From assembly GCA_016185435.1 (NCBI GenBank), contig JACPNN010000015.1:62001-126000 (forward strand): 64,000 nucleotides of DNA, in the 5' to 3' direction. Below, piece after piece: positions 25,365 through 34,797 of this stretch. Made by a program: the position numbers and the translations under genes. Numbering within the stretch: the stretch's first letter is position 1; each line of letters opens with the position of its first letter. The stretch comes from Candidatus Aenigmatarchaeota archaeon (GTDB taxonomy: Archaea > Aenigmatarchaeota > Aenigmatarchaeia > QMZP01). The notes under the pieces were generated by a model, which was given only the letters and a program-made list of their open reading frames with translations, did no database searches and had not been told where the DNA came from.

Positions 25365-26588
25365 CTATGGCTCCATCAATTCGCTGAGGTTGTATCTTGC
25401 CGCGCTGGCGTTGTCAAGCCTCAGCCATGCCTGCATGCCTCTGACCGCTTTTCCAGGATAAGAGGCTGGCGAAAAGTAAAGATGGTCCAGCATGCTTTTT
25501 TCTGTCTCCGCTGGCAGGCCAAGGGTCTGAAGCTCGGGAAGGTTTATGAAGGATTCGATTCCATTGGTGCTCTGGTTTGTCACATTGTTCTCCAGCCTCC
25601 TTAGGAAGCTCATTCCTCTGTTTGGCCAGCCAAAGTAAAGGCCGCTGTCAACTGCTTCTCTAACGGGAAGGTGCCATGCTGACCCTGTCTTGTTGTCCAG
25701 ATAGAGCTGGGAATAATTGGCCAGCTGGAGGGTTGAAGTGACTATGCTGACCGCATTGGCGGCATTCCTGATGTGGCAGCCGACAGCAGGGGCATCGCCG
25801 GTTTCAGAAAGGACGCCTGCGAAGCCTGACAGGCCGGAGGCATTGTAAATCACAAGTATGCTGCTCCCGTTTGCCTTGCTGGCATTGAACTCCATTATGC
25901 CCGAGCAGCTTGCCCCTGAAGGGGTTCCTGTGGCGAGCTTCCTTGCCGCATAGCCTTTCTGGTATTTCTTCACCAGCCTCTTTGAATAGCCGTTTGTTTT
26001 GAGGGGATAAAGCGGGTCTTCAAAGTTCTCGAGAGAGATATTGACAAGACTTGCCCCATTCCTTGAAAAGCGGATTCTTCCTGTCACGTCTGATACATTG
26101 ATGCTGAGCTGCAAAGAGAAGTTCATGCTGAAAGGGTCGGAAAGGCCAGGCGACAGGCTGCTGTAAGACAGGGATTTCTGGAGGCTGACTGTCACGCCAA
26201 GAATTTTTGTTCTCCAGTCATCAAGGGTGTTGTTTTCCATGATATAATTGTCCGCAGATTTTAACGTGCCGTTAAGCATGAGCTCCATGATGGATGAAAC
26301 TGAATTATTAAGTCCTTCGCCATGTGTGATGACATTGTTGACCGAGGCCAGTATGGCCCTTTTGCCCCCTATTTCTATTGCCCTGTCAAAATCCTCTTCC
26401 ATTGATTTGGACAGCTCCCCAACCTGGTCTGCCACTATCTTTTCTATGCTGCCGGCGCTCTGCTCCTGGACTGACGCGAGGAAGACGGATGCGAAGAGGA
26501 TGACAGGTATTGAAAGGAAGGCGGCTATTATCGAGTAGACCTGGCCATCCTTTCCGTTTGCCGGCTTCCGGCTTCTGTATTTTTCCAT
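25365..26588 (-). CDS. Large pilin-like secreted protein
   Basis: 407 aa. A short basic N-terminus (to GKDGQVY) is followed by one TM helix (SIIAAFLSIPVILFASVFLA), then a long extracellular part with about ten N-x-S/T glycosylation sequons. The topology matches archaeal type IV pilin-like or pseudopilin-like proteins. It overlaps the next gene by one base (26588), indicating an operon of two surface proteins. Confidence 0.6.
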   Translation of the reverse strand: MEKYRSRKPANGKDGQVYSIIAAFLSIPVILFASVFLASVQEQSAGSIEKIVADQVGELSKSMEEDFDRAIEIGGKRAILASVNNVITHGEGLNNSVSSIMELMLNGTLKSADNYIMENNTLDDWRTKILGVTVSLQKSLSYSSLSPGLSDPFSMNFSLQLSINVSDVTGRIRFSRNGASLVNISLENFEDPLYPLKTNGYSKRLVKKYQKGYAARKLATGTPSGASCSGIMEFNASKANGSSILVIYNASGLSGFAGVLSETGDAPAVGCHIRNAANAVSIVTSTLQLANYSQLYLDNKTGSAWHLPVREAVDSGLYFGWPNRGMSFLRRLENNVTNQSTNGIESFINLPELQTLGLPAETEKSMLDHLYFSPASYPGKAVRGMQAWLRLDNASAARYNLSELMEP

Positions 26589-28444
26589 CAGCTGAACACC
26601 CTGATTTCGAGTTTTGCAGGCCCCCAGAGGGTAGGGATGCCTTCTATGCTCTGGTTCTCAAGCTTGACGTTCGTGGCTGTCGCGAATGGCCCGAGCTCAA
26701 GCTTTAGACGCGATTCGGCGTCATCCTTAGCCGCCGTGAAGTTGGGGAAAACACTGCTGTAGCCCACAGCTGATTTGAGGAAGGCTGTCTTTTCCCCCAG
26801 GCTTACGCCAGGGTCAACGCCATACCCATAGGTGAAATTCAGCTCAAACTTGTTGTAGCCCAGGTTCAGCACTCCCTGAGTGATATTGGATGAATATCCG
26901 AATCTTGCGAACTCTATCACCAAAGGGTCTGAGCTTGCATTTGAGGGATCGTGGTTGTATAGAATGATGCCGTTGGCTTTGGCCCTTTGCAGCGGATTTG
27001 TGCCTGTCCTGAAGAGCCATGCAAGCTGCCACACTGCTGACAAAGGCGTAGCATTCCCCTGGAATGTGACGTTCCATCTGACATAGCGCTTGAAGGAGCT
27101 GTATCCGGGATCAGGATCGCTGGATGCCTCAACTATCACAGGGGAAGAGACATCGATGTAGGAGAATGGCAGGGAGGAGGTGTATTTGGCTTCAACATAG
27201 CTGCTGTTCAGGATTCTCCTCCCGTATCCGAGGTTTTCCAGAGAGCTGTAGGGGTCGACTTCAGCGACAAACCAGAAGAACCTGCTGTTCAGCTGGCTGT
27301 AGCTTGTTTTTGTCTCCACAATCGGCCTTATCTCGCTGTCCGACCATGAGACGGTTCCGTTTGAGGGTATTTTCCTGCTGATCTGGGTCTCGCTGCCCTT
27401 CCAGCCGAACTTTAATGTGACATTCTTGACTTGTGTTGATTTGGTGAGGTTCATGAAAACAGACAGGGAGGAGATATTTCCATTGATGAAGACTGGCTTC
27501 TTGTAGAGGATTGACGCATTGCTTCTAACGCCTTCGAAATAGAATTTCTCTGTGTGCGGCCTTGACTGGAAGTCTGAGGTGGTGTAATTGATAATCCAGT
27601 GTGTGGAGCCGTCGTCGCCTGCCTCATAGCCTCCGGAGCCGAATCTCCCTTCAAGCACGATGGTATTCAGCCCTGGGCGGAGCTGGGCTGTTATATTGTC
27701 CAGCCTCTTGTTCCCTGTTCCTGCTGTATAGAACTTGCCATTGATATAGACCTTGAACAGGTTGTCCGTCCAGCTGGTCTGGACGAAGCCTGATGCTGAG
27801 GTGATGTTGGCGTCTGATGGTATGTCAATGTAATATGTGATGTTAACAATGTTATTGTTGTTCCCTCCGCTGGGTTTCCTCACGCTGCTTGATACCACAT
27901 CTCCCATGACTATCAGCGTCGTGTTCTTCCTTATGTTCAGGGCAAAGGCTCTGGCGACATATCCTGACACAGGCCTGCCCCTTGCGACGCCTGACACGAT
28001 TGCGTTAATCTTTGAGACATAGCTCGAATTTGCGCTCCTGTTGTGAAGCACATCGTTGTCCATCAGTATCTCATAGCCGTATCGCGTGCCGTTCAGCAGG
28101 CTGTCAGCCACTTCCTTTGTGATATTGGTCGCATGAGATATGTTGCCTTCTGCCCAGAAAGAGCCTATGATGTCAAGCAGGCTCTTGTCCATGTCATCCT
28201 GGGTTATAAGCCCCTGGGAGATGTGCTGCCTGATGGAATTCAGATTCTGCGCATCAGAGACAGTTGTCTTCTTTATTATATTGAGGATGTCCTTCCCCAC
28301 GTAATAGTGCCTCTCGTATGCGAGCTCGGGATTGGTTCCGGTTATCTGTATGGTCGCTACAAAGGCCGCCAGAAACAGCAGTATGCCTATCGCTACCAGA
28401 CTGTCGAGGCTGAGTATGAAGCCCTTGAATGCAGAATTCTTCAT
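26588..28444 (-). CDS. Large pilin-like surface glycoprotein
   Basis: 618 aa. N-terminus KGFILSLDSLVAIGILLFLA is a pilin-type helix with a basic residue, Gly and Ser before the hydrophobic run. The outer part is beta-rich and Asn-rich with many N-x-S/T sequons, probably jelly-roll domains (TAQLRPGLNTIVLEG). It is first in the two-gene operon and divergent from a small pilin gene, which suggests one pilus or S-layer-associated system. Confidence 0.65.
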   Translation of the reverse strand: MKNSAFKGFILSLDSLVAIGILLFLAAFVATIQITGTNPELAYERHYYVGKDILNIIKKTTVSDAQNLNSIRQHISQGLITQDDMDKSLLDIIGSFWAEGNISHATNITKEVADSLLNGTRYGYEILMDNDVLHNRSANSSYVSKINAIVSGVARGRPVSGYVARAFALNIRKNTTLIVMGDVVSSSVRKPSGGNNNNIVNITYYIDIPSDANITSASGFVQTSWTDNLFKVYINGKFYTAGTGNKRLDNITAQLRPGLNTIVLEGRFGSGGYEAGDDGSTHWIINYTTSDFQSRPHTEKFYFEGVRSNASILYKKPVFINGNISSLSVFMNLTKSTQVKNVTLKFGWKGSETQISRKIPSNGTVSWSDSEIRPIVETKTSYSQLNSRFFWFVAEVDPYSSLENLGYGRRILNSSYVEAKYTSSLPFSYIDVSSPVIVEASSDPDPGYSSFKRYVRWNVTFQGNATPLSAVWQLAWLFRTGTNPLQRAKANGIILYNHDPSNASSDPLVIEFARFGYSSNITQGVLNLGYNKFELNFTYGYGVDPGVSLGEKTAFLKSAVGYSSVFPNFTAAKDDAESRLKLELGPFATATNVKLENQSIEGIPTLWGPAKLEIRVFS

Positions 28445-28523
28445 TCATTATAGATTAAAAAAGGTAGCTAATATGGATTCATAAGGGGAAAGAGCCTTAT
28501 ATCACACCGGCCAAATACATAAT

Positions 28524-28910
28524 ATGCGCAAAATGCAGGCTGCAATGGAGTTCATGGTTATCCTTGGCGCATTCGTGTTCCTTCTGGCAGCTTCCATTCA
28601 TGTGAGCATGCAGAAGACAAGGGAGGTGGAGCAGGCATCTGATGACCTGGAAGCTGGCAGGATTCTTGAGATGGCTTCATCAAAACTGAACACGGCCCTT
28701 CTGGAAGGGGATGGGTTCAGCGCTAACCTGACTTTGCCGGAAAAGATGAGGGGGAAAGGGTATTCGATAAATATCTCGAATGGCGTGCTGTATATTTCTC
28801 TTCCGGGGAATACATACCCCACAAGACTCCTGACAAGCAACATCACAGGCTCCCTGAGGAAGGGGGAGAACATGATTTCCAACAGGAACGGCGGGCTGTA
28901 TATATCGTGA
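28524..28910 (+). CDS. Type IV pilin-like protein, 128 aa
   Basis: The N-terminus MRKMQAAMEFMVILGAFVFL matches the archaeal class III signal pattern: basic residues, then Q-x3-E-F and a hydrophobic helix. A peptidase cut before MQ or QA is plausible. The mature protein is small and beta-rich with two or three sequons. Divergent from the large pilin-like operon. The secretion ATPase at 4.6 kb could export it. Confidence 0.75.
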   Translation: MRKMQAAMEFMVILGAFVFLLAASIHVSMQKTREVEQASDDLEAGRILEMASSKLNTALLEGDGFSANLTLPEKMRGKGYSINISNGVLYISLPGNTYPTRLLTSNITGSLRKGENMISNRNGGLYIS

Positions 28911-29051
28911 GCTGGCGCATGACATTCACAAGACTCGAAGCCTGTGCAGCTTGTCAACGGGAGCCACAGGAACGCCTGCTTCTTTGGCGCAGTGTCAGAG
29001 AGCGAGAGCCACTGCTGGGAGGCTGAATGAAGCGTAAAAGTCAGCAGGCTT

Positions 29052-29300
29052 CTATATCTCAAACTCAGCCAGGCCAAGCTTCACCTTTATCCTGAATCCC
29101 GCCTTCTTGAGGGCTGCGATGCTATTCATGCCATCGCCCGCGAGCTGCAAAGCAGCTTCAGCTGCGAAAGAGGCGTCTTTTATGTCAACCTTTATGTCCT
29201 TGCCTGACATCTCGGCATTGAGGGCATTCCTGCCGTCAATATCAAGCTGTAGAGAGGCCTTCCCGGACTCAAGGCAGGACAGAAGCTTTTCGGCAAGCAT
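29052..29300 (-). CDS. Hypothetical protein, 82 aa
   Basis: Small alpha/beta protein (LQLDIDGRNALNAEMSGKDI). It follows a 59-residue gene by 20 bases and shares with it a beta strand of the form ASLxLD, so the two may be related. Possibly a heteromeric pair next to the HerA-like gene. Confidence 0.5.
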   Translation of the reverse strand: MLAEKLLSCLESGKASLQLDIDGRNALNAEMSGKDIKVDIKDASFAAEAALQLAGDGMNSIAALKKAGFRIKVKLGLAEFEI

Positions 29301-29320
29301 AAGTTTCAGTTTATTTCCGA

Positions 29321-29500
29321 TCAGTCTTTCTTCTCAAGGGGGAGAAAAGTGACTTCAAGGTTGCCGTCAACCCTCACCTTGCTTTTCCCTATACGGAACT
29401 GCATCCCGTCGAGGCTGAGGCTGGCTTTTCCCTGCCTCCTCTCAAGGAGCTTTGCCACTGACTCCAGAAAATCCGGGTACTGGCTGATCCTGGCTTTCAT
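29321..29500 (-). CDS. Small hypothetical protein, 59 aa
   Basis: MKARISQYPDFLESVAKLLE begins the protein, followed by two beta-strand segments (ASLSLDGMQFRIGKSKV and VDGNLEVTFLPLEK). Intact frame with host codon use, just before the 82-aa gene and divergent from the HerA-like gene (44 bases between starts). Confidence 0.55.
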   Translation of the reverse strand: MKARISQYPDFLESVAKLLERRQGKASLSLDGMQFRIGKSKVRVDGNLEVTFLPLEKKD

Positions 29501-29544
29501 AGACCATTAATATTGGGCAAAGGCATATTAAATATTGAGAGCAG

Positions 29545-30840
29545 ATGACTGTGGAGAAAATTGTTATTGGAAGGGACAGGGAGGACCTCCAGAGATACAA
29601 GGACAGGGGAACTGCCTTCGTCGGCAGGCATATAGTGGGTTCAGGGGAGCTGTCCCATTTCACCAATCCTGTGATGATGGATGTCATAAGGCCCCATGTT
29701 GTCCTGGTGTGCGGGAAAAGAGGCTCAGGAAAAAGCTATACAGGAGGCGTCATAGCTGAAGAGATGGCCATGCTGCCTGCTGAAGTGAGGCAGAATCTTG
29801 CCATCCTGATGGTAGACACCATGGGCATATACTGGAGCATGAAGCTGCCTAATGAGAAGGACAGGGAGCTGCTTAAGGAATGGGGCCTCCTGCCCAAATC
29901 CCTGCCTGTCAAGCTTTTTGTGCCGAAGCAGTTCATCAAGGATTATGTGGATGTGGGCGTCAGGGTTGATGCTCCTTTCACGTTGCCTGCAGGGGAGCTG
30001 TCGTCCATGGATTGGATCATTTCTTTCGGCTTCACTCTCATAGACCCCTATGGAATAGCGATAGAAAGGGCTGTGAAGAATGTCAGCACAAGGTTCGGCA
30101 AACGATATTCGATAGACGACATAATAACTGAAATAGAGGCTGACAGCAGGACAGCCAAGGATGTCAAGGACGCCATAGTCAACCGCTTCCTTATGGCAAA
30201 GGACTGGGGCATATTCGAAAGGGATGGCACCCCCATAAGGGACATGCTGCAGGGAGGGGTTGTCACAGTCCTTGATGTAAGCCATTACATGCGGGCATCA
30301 TCAGGCTGGAGCGTCAGGAGCATGGTCATAGGCCTGCTTTCGAGGAGGATCTTCCAGGAGAGGCTTCTGGCGAGGAAAAGCGAGGAATTCGAGCAGATGA
30401 CGAATGAGAGGAGAAAGAACATCCCGATGGTATGGATGATCATGGATGAGGCGCACCAGTTCGTCCCGAATATCGGAGAAACAGCTGCCAGCGAGCCCCT
30501 GCTGACTCTTGTCAAGGAGGGAAGGGAGCCTGGAATAAGCCTGCTCCTGATAACCCAGCAGCCGTATAAACTGCATACTGATGCCTTATCGCAGGTTGAC
30601 CTTATCATATCCCACAGGCTCACGGCCAGGGCAGACATGCAGGCTTTGAGAGGCATAATGCAGAGCTATGTGCTTGACGACATTCAGGAACTGATAAACA
30701 GCCTCCCGAGACTGAAAGGGGCGGCTGTGATTCTGGACGACAATTCCGAAAGGCTTTACACGGTGCAGGTGAGGCCGAGGCTGAGCTGGCATGCCGGCGG
30801 AAGCCCGGTGGCGATAAGGGAGAAGACGCTGATGGGCTAG
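29545..30840 (+). CDS. HerA-like DNA-translocase ATPase
   Basis: 431 aa. An N-terminal beta domain carries FVGRHIVGSGELSHFTNPV. Walker A is VCGKRGSGKSYTGGVIAE (about residues 53-70), Walker B is VWMIMDEAHQF, and sensor and arginine regions are in LLLITQQPYKLHTDALSQVD. HerA hexamers pump DNA and usually partner with the nuclease NurA for end resection. No NurA gene is visible here, so the role in repair or conjugation-like transfer is open. Confidence 0.85.
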   Translation: MTVEKIVIGRDREDLQRYKDRGTAFVGRHIVGSGELSHFTNPVMMDVIRPHVVLVCGKRGSGKSYTGGVIAEEMAMLPAEVRQNLAILMVDTMGIYWSMKLPNEKDRELLKEWGLLPKSLPVKLFVPKQFIKDYVDVGVRVDAPFTLPAGELSSMDWIISFGFTLIDPYGIAIERAVKNVSTRFGKRYSIDDIITEIEADSRTAKDVKDAIVNRFLMAKDWGIFERDGTPIRDMLQGGVVTVLDVSHYMRASSGWSVRSMVIGLLSRRIFQERLLARKSEEFEQMTNERRKNIPMVWMIMDEAHQFVPNIGETAASEPLLTLVKEGREPGISLLLITQQPYKLHTDALSQVDLIISHRLTARADMQALRGIMQSYVLDDIQELINSLPRLKGAAVILDDNSERLYTVQVRPRLSWHAGGSPVAIREKTLMG

Positions 30841-30895
30841 TGAGCTTTAGGTCTCAGGCAATACTTTTGCAGGTTATCATTGCTCAAATGAATAA

Positions 30896-32395
30896 TCAGT
30901 AAGCTCCCAGCCTCAGATATTTTATCCTGTATAACAATTCCTTCACCTTCCTCCTGACTCTCCTTATACTTTCGCTGGCGCTCTGATATCCCTTCCTTGT
31001 GTATTTGACAGGAAGGAGTATGGTTCCCATTGTCCCCTCGAAGGGCTGCCTTGCTACAAGCTCCACAAAAGCTTTCCTGACAGGCAAAGACATGGAGCTG
31101 CTCCTCGCATTCTTTATGGCCGGCAGCAAGGAAAGGGATGCAGCCCTGAGGATGAAGCTGGCCAGGAAAAGGCTCTGGATTGTCGTCAGGGCGAGCATTG
31201 GGCTGGAGTCGAAGAAGTGGGACAATATGCCGCCAGCTGAAGCTCCCGCAAACATTGAAAATTCCTTTATCGTGTTGTGTTTGCCCACATAGGAAAGCCT
31301 CTTTTCCCTGGACATGGAGGAGAGGTTGAATGCAAAGGCGGCCGTGTCGAAGCCCGACCATGCAAAGCCGTCGAGTATGGCTATCAGAAGGCCATGCGCA
31401 GGTATGCTCGCAAACAGCCAGGAAATGGGTATGAGTATCACAAGGATGCCTGTCACTGCAAGTATGGTCCTTTCGCCGAAGATATCGACTGCTTTCCCCC
31501 AGTGCCTGTAGCTCAGGGTCTCACTGAATGTTGTCAGGGCCATTATCGCTGCAAGCCATGCTATGCCGAACTGAAGCTCGCTGAGGATATAGACAGCTAT
31601 GAACGGGGAAGCTATCCTCACAGAGAACTGCATGAGGGCTATGAATGCTGTAAAGGAGGCATAATTCCTGTTCACTGAGAGCCATCTCCCTGCCTCTGAG
31701 AAATCGAGCTTAAAGGGACTGGCGTAATTGTATCGGGGCATGTATGGCGGCTCTTCTATCCTGAGAAAAACAAGCATGACCGAGAAAAGCCCCAGAACAA
31801 GGGATATGATAAAGGCAAGGGCGTAGCCCTGCAACATATTGCCTTGCATCCCGAAGGAGCTTATCATGCTGCCTATGGCAAGAATGGCAACCAGGCTTGT
31901 CAGCCCCATCAGCATGTTCCTTCTTGCGAAAAATTTTCCCCTCATGTTTTCCGGCACTATGTCGCCCATCAGGCTTGTCCATGCAGGACTCTTGAGGGCC
32001 ATGAAAAAGGTTGAGAGGGCAAAGAAGGCGATGGCCAGAATGACAATATTGATGCCTGAAAAAAGCATGAAGATTATTGGCAGCAGCATGAGCCTTTGGA
32101 GGGCTGAGCAGATGTTCCAGAGGAGCTTCCTGCTTCTTAATTTTTCTGTAAGCTTCACGCCGGGAAGCTGGCTGATTCCTCTTGCCAGGGACTGGAGACT
32201 GTCAAGCATGGCAACCTCGACCTTGCTTGCGCCCATGCTGAAGATGAAGGGTATGGAGTAGCTGTCGACTATTTTTGTGGCCGCTGTTGCGAAAGCGCCA
32301 TCAAGGATGCTGTATTTGAGGTTAGCCTTTTCACTCCCCTTGAGGCTGACAATCTCCACCTTTTCATTTCGAGGTAGGTTCTGCTGTTTTTTCAT
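30896..32395 (-). CDS. Major facilitator superfamily transporter
   Basis: 499 aa with about 12 predicted TM helices. The loop between helices 2 and 3 is atypical. The conserved region PAWTSLMGDIVPENMRGKFFARRN lies around the fourth and fifth helices and is characteristic of MFS proteins annotated as efflux carriers in archaea. The N- and C-termini are basic and cytosolic. The substrate cannot be inferred. Confidence 0.8.
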   Translation of the reverse strand: MKKQQNLPRNEKVEIVSLKGSEKANLKYSILDGAFATAATKIVDSYSIPFIFSMGASKVEVAMLDSLQSLARGISQLPGVKLTEKLRSRKLLWNICSALQRLMLLPIIFMLFSGINIVILAIAFFALSTFFMALKSPAWTSLMGDIVPENMRGKFFARRNMLMGLTSLVAILAIGSMISSFGMQGNMLQGYALAFIISLVLGLFSVMLVFLRIEEPPYMPRYNYASPFKLDFSEAGRWLSVNRNYASFTAFIALMQFSVRIASPFIAVYILSELQFGIAWLAAIMALTTFSETLSYRHWGKAVDIFGERTILAVTGILVILIPISWLFASIPAHGLLIAILDGFAWSGFDTAAFAFNLSSMSREKRLSYVGKHNTIKEFSMFAGASAGGILSHFFDSSPMLALTTIQSLFLASFILRAASLSLLPAIKNARSSSMSLPVRKAFVELVARQPFEGTMGTILLPVKYTRKGYQSASESIRRVRRKVKELLYRIKYLRLGAY

Positions 32396-32610
32396 AACTG
32401 CATCTCAAAAAGACATATGATTCCATCCCTGGCGAGTTTCAGAAATATTGTCTGGATTCTCTCCTTCTCTTTCAGGTTTCATGGTAAACGTATATTTATC
32501 TTTACTTACTTAAATATTTTTAGATATTTTAATATTTAGGTTATAAAGTATGAAAAAATTCATCTGGTTAGTACAGAAAGCTTTAAAAATCCTTAAATTA
32601 TACTTCAGTT
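32396..32610. other. AT-rich gap with inverted repeats
   Basis: Around 32505-32545 there are several TAAATATTTTTAGATATTTTA-like inverted stretches just before the small RHH-like gene. They could be its promoter and operator. A 25-codon frame (starting MKKFIWLVQKALKIL) is present but unsupported. Confidence 0.3.
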
Positions 32611-32793
32611 ATGCCAGAGGAACCTGAGACTATCACTACCACGATAGAGATAAACAAGGAGCTTTTTCTCAAGTTCAAGGCCCTTTGTGTGCTGAGCGAG
32701 CTGACCATCTCCGGAGAAATAGAGAAGATGATCAGGAAGAAGGTCGAGGAGCTTTCGAAAGAGGTTGAGATGCCGATGGCTGCGAAAAGTTAG
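32611..32793 (+). CDS. Small ribbon-helix-helix-like protein, 60 aa
   Basis: The sequence ITTTIEINKELFLKFKALCV is a candidate RHH strand and first helix, and ISGEIEKMIRKKVEELSKE the second helix. RHH proteins are dimeric DNA-binding repressors, often antitoxins. No toxin gene is adjacent. The preceding AT-rich inverted repeats would suit autoregulation. Confidence 0.55.
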   Translation: MPEEPETITTTIEINKELFLKFKALCVLSELTISGEIEKMIRKKVEELSKEVEMPMAAKS

Positions 32794-32795
32794 CG

Positions 32796-32897
32796 CTATT
32801 GTAGAATCCCCTGGCTTTTCAGGTAGAAATATAGAAGAATGAGCAGTAGAATCACTATGAAGACTGTCCCGAATGTCAGCTGTATTTGTGCTTTCAT
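32796..32897 (-). CDS. 33-aa single-pass membrane peptide
   Basis: MKAQIQLTFGTVFIVILLLI and a short tail form one TM helix. The AGGAGGA ribosome-binding site lies in the last codons of the upstream gene, and the ATG comes one base after that gene's stop, strong evidence for translational coupling. Function unknown. Confidence 0.55.
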   Translation of the reverse strand: MKAQIQLTFGTVFIVILLLILLYFYLKSQGILQ

Positions 32898-32898
32898 G

Positions 32899-33114
32899 TC
32901 ATTTCCTCCTGAACTTTGATTCCGCATATATGGCGTAGCATAAAAGGAGAACGACATTGACAACAAAGAGCTTTTGTGCTTCTGGCAGCATGCTTGTGAG
33001 TATTGAGTATATGAGGTAGCCTATAGCGCCTAATCCGGCCAGAGCCGTGAAGTACAGATGCCACCAATCCTGTTTCCATACCACTTTATTATCTTTCCTA
33101 TTAATATTGGTCAC
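32899..33114 (-). CDS. Small membrane protein, 71 aa
   Basis: Two TM helices (LYFTALAGLGAIGYLIYSIL and LFVVNVVLLLCYAIYA) with a basic end. Co-transcribed with the 33-aa membrane peptide directly behind it. The pair may form a small membrane complex. A TATA-like TATTAATATTGG overlaps the start region. Confidence 0.55.
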   Translation of the reverse strand: MTNINRKDNKVVWKQDWWHLYFTALAGLGAIGYLIYSILTSMLPEAQKLFVVNVVLLLCYAIYAESKFRRK

Positions 33115-33265
33115 CGATAGAGATAAAGACAGACTTCCGATAACATTGCATGATCAATTGAGATTTAGAATTCATGATTTTTAATTCAATGCCTACGGAA
33201 CATCACTCTGCACTACAAGCGATATACAAGAACAGCACACTATTCTTAAGGCTCCAAATTCTGTA

Positions 33266-33805
33266 ATGATTGTGGAAATCAAGGTAGGCTCGAAAAACAG
33301 GGTGAAAATTGATGTAGTAAAAGGAGCCGTAAAACAATTTTCTGCGTTTTCAAAAGCGCATGTAACAGGCGTTCAGGCCTCTTCCGGAGTTTCAAGGCAG
33401 CCCAAATCTCTGGAAGAGACGATCCGAGGAGCAATGAACCGCGCAAGGAATGCCTTCAGGGGTTGCGATTATGGCATCGGGATCGAGGACGGGATAATGC
33501 CAGCCCCTCTCGTTTCCGAGTGGATAAATGTATCTGCATGCGTGATATATGACGGCTCGAAGTCTCATATCGGCCTTGCACCATCCTTTGTCTATCCCCG
33601 AAAGGTTGCGGAAGCTGCGCTGTCAGAAGGCAGTGAAATCGGCGAGCAGCTTCACCATCTCAGGAAAGTGGAACACAAAAGCAGCAGTGAAGAAGAGGGT
33701 GCCATAGGCCTGCTTTCGAATGGCCTCATCAGCAGGAAGGACTATCTGAAGCTTGGAGTCCTGATGGCCCTGATACATCTTGAAAATTCCAGATTGAACA
33801 AATGA
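33266..33805 (+). CDS. Inosine/xanthosine triphosphatase (DUF84/YjjX family)
   Basis: 179 aa. The family motifs are present: VGSKNRVKIDVVKGAV, ASSGVSRQPKSLEETIRGA, NRARNAF, and GIGIEDGIMP with the catalytic acids. This house-cleaning enzyme hydrolyses ITP and XTP to keep deaminated purines out of nucleic acids. Normal length, apparently monocistronic. Confidence 0.88.
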   Translation: MIVEIKVGSKNRVKIDVVKGAVKQFSAFSKAHVTGVQASSGVSRQPKSLEETIRGAMNRARNAFRGCDYGIGIEDGIMPAPLVSEWINVSACVIYDGSKSHIGLAPSFVYPRKVAEAALSEGSEIGEQLHHLRKVEHKSSSEEEGAIGLLSNGLISRKDYLKLGVLMALIHLENSRLNK

Positions 33806-33844
33806 GTTGCGGTATATATACGGGTTCAGACAATACCTAATTGT

Positions 33845-33940
33845 ATGCCAAGCGGACGAAAAAGGAAGAAATCCAAGATCAAGAAGCACAAGCTGAAGAA
33901 GAGAAGGAAGAAGATGCGGCACAAGAAGAGGAACAGGTAA
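33845..33940 (+). CDS. 31-aa highly basic protein
   Basis: Lys, Arg and His make up most of the sequence (SKIKKHKLKKRRKKMRHKK). The pattern KKHKxKKRRKK is reminiscent of the bacterial/mitochondrial AURKAIP1/COX24 (bS22/mS38) ribosomal small proteins. A clear TATA (GGTATATATACG, about 33811-33822) lies about 25 bases before the ATG, so it is probably a genuine leaderless gene. A ribosome-associated role is inference only. Confidence 0.55.
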   Translation: MPSGRKRKKSKIKKHKLKKRRKKMRHKKRNR

Positions 33941-33969
33941 AAACAAGTCGCTTGCCTTTGTTTCCGGAT

Positions 33970-34713
33970 TCAGACCAGGGTGAAACCACTGTCAGCTGTA
34001 ATTATCTGCCCTGTCATGATTCCGGAATCCTCTGATGCCAGGAAGGCTATCACCTTTGCTATGTCCTCAGGCCTTGCCCTCCTCTTCAGGGGAGCCTTCT
34101 GGATGTATGCCTTTCTCATCTCCTCGCTGTGCTTCAGGGCCATGTCAGTGTCAGTCCCTCCCGGGGCCACGCAGTTCACCCTTACGTGAGGGGCAAGAAT
34201 GACGGCAAAGTGCTTTGTCAGCGCATTGACTGCCGCCTTGGATATCTCGTACTCCAAGAAATGCCCCCACCTGGCTGTGCCGGATATCGACGAGACGTTA
34301 ACTATGGCGCCTGATTTCTGCCTCAGCATAACCTTTGATGCGTGCTGGATGCAGTATATCATCCCCCTGAGGTTGGTCCCGATCATGTAGTCCCACATTT
34401 TCCTGTCAGACCTCATCGAGTCCGTGTATTCAAAGACGCCGGCATTGTTGACAAGGATGTCTATTCTCCCGAAGGCCTTTACAGCGGCATCAACCATTTT
34501 CTTGACTTCATCCTCATCCGAGACATCGGCCTGAGCGGTCATTGCTTCTGCTCCCAGCTTTCTTATTTCTTTGGCTGTCTCCTCTGCCTTTTCCTTTGAC
34601 CTGAGATAATTCACAACAATAATTGCGCCTTCCTTTGCAAGCTCCAGGCATGTGGCCTTCCCTATCCCCCTGGAGCCGCCTGTCACGATGGCCACTTTGC
34701 CTTTCAGCTTCAT
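33970..34713 (-). CDS. Short-chain dehydrogenase/reductase (FabG-like)
   Basis: 247 aa. Rossmann motif VTGGSRGIGKATCLEL (residues 10-25), NNAG, catalytic Ser in VSSISGTARWG, and the YxxxK pair in YEISKAAVNALTK, all in classical SDR order. NADP-dependent ketoreduction of an acyl or sugar substrate is expected. Fatty-acid synthesis is unlikely in an archaeon, so the true substrate is unknown. Confidence 0.88.
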   Translation of the reverse strand: MKLKGKVAIVTGGSRGIGKATCLELAKEGAIIVVNYLRSKEKAEETAKEIRKLGAEAMTAQADVSDEDEVKKMVDAAVKAFGRIDILVNNAGVFEYTDSMRSDRKMWDYMIGTNLRGMIYCIQHASKVMLRQKSGAIVNVSSISGTARWGHFLEYEISKAAVNALTKHFAVILAPHVRVNCVAPGGTDTDMALKHSEEMRKAYIQKAPLKRRARPEDIAKVIAFLASEDSGIMTGQIITADSGFTLV

Positions 34714-34797
34714 AGTCTATAATCAGTTTCCGTTTTAATAAAACATGGCTTCTGCCCTCAAACCTCTTTTTAAGTAATCTTTTTCTTTGTTTACTAT

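Noticed and set aside
28911-29051. Extension or second small gene after the pilin
   Set aside because: Two short frames exist but neither has a start signal or recognisable content.
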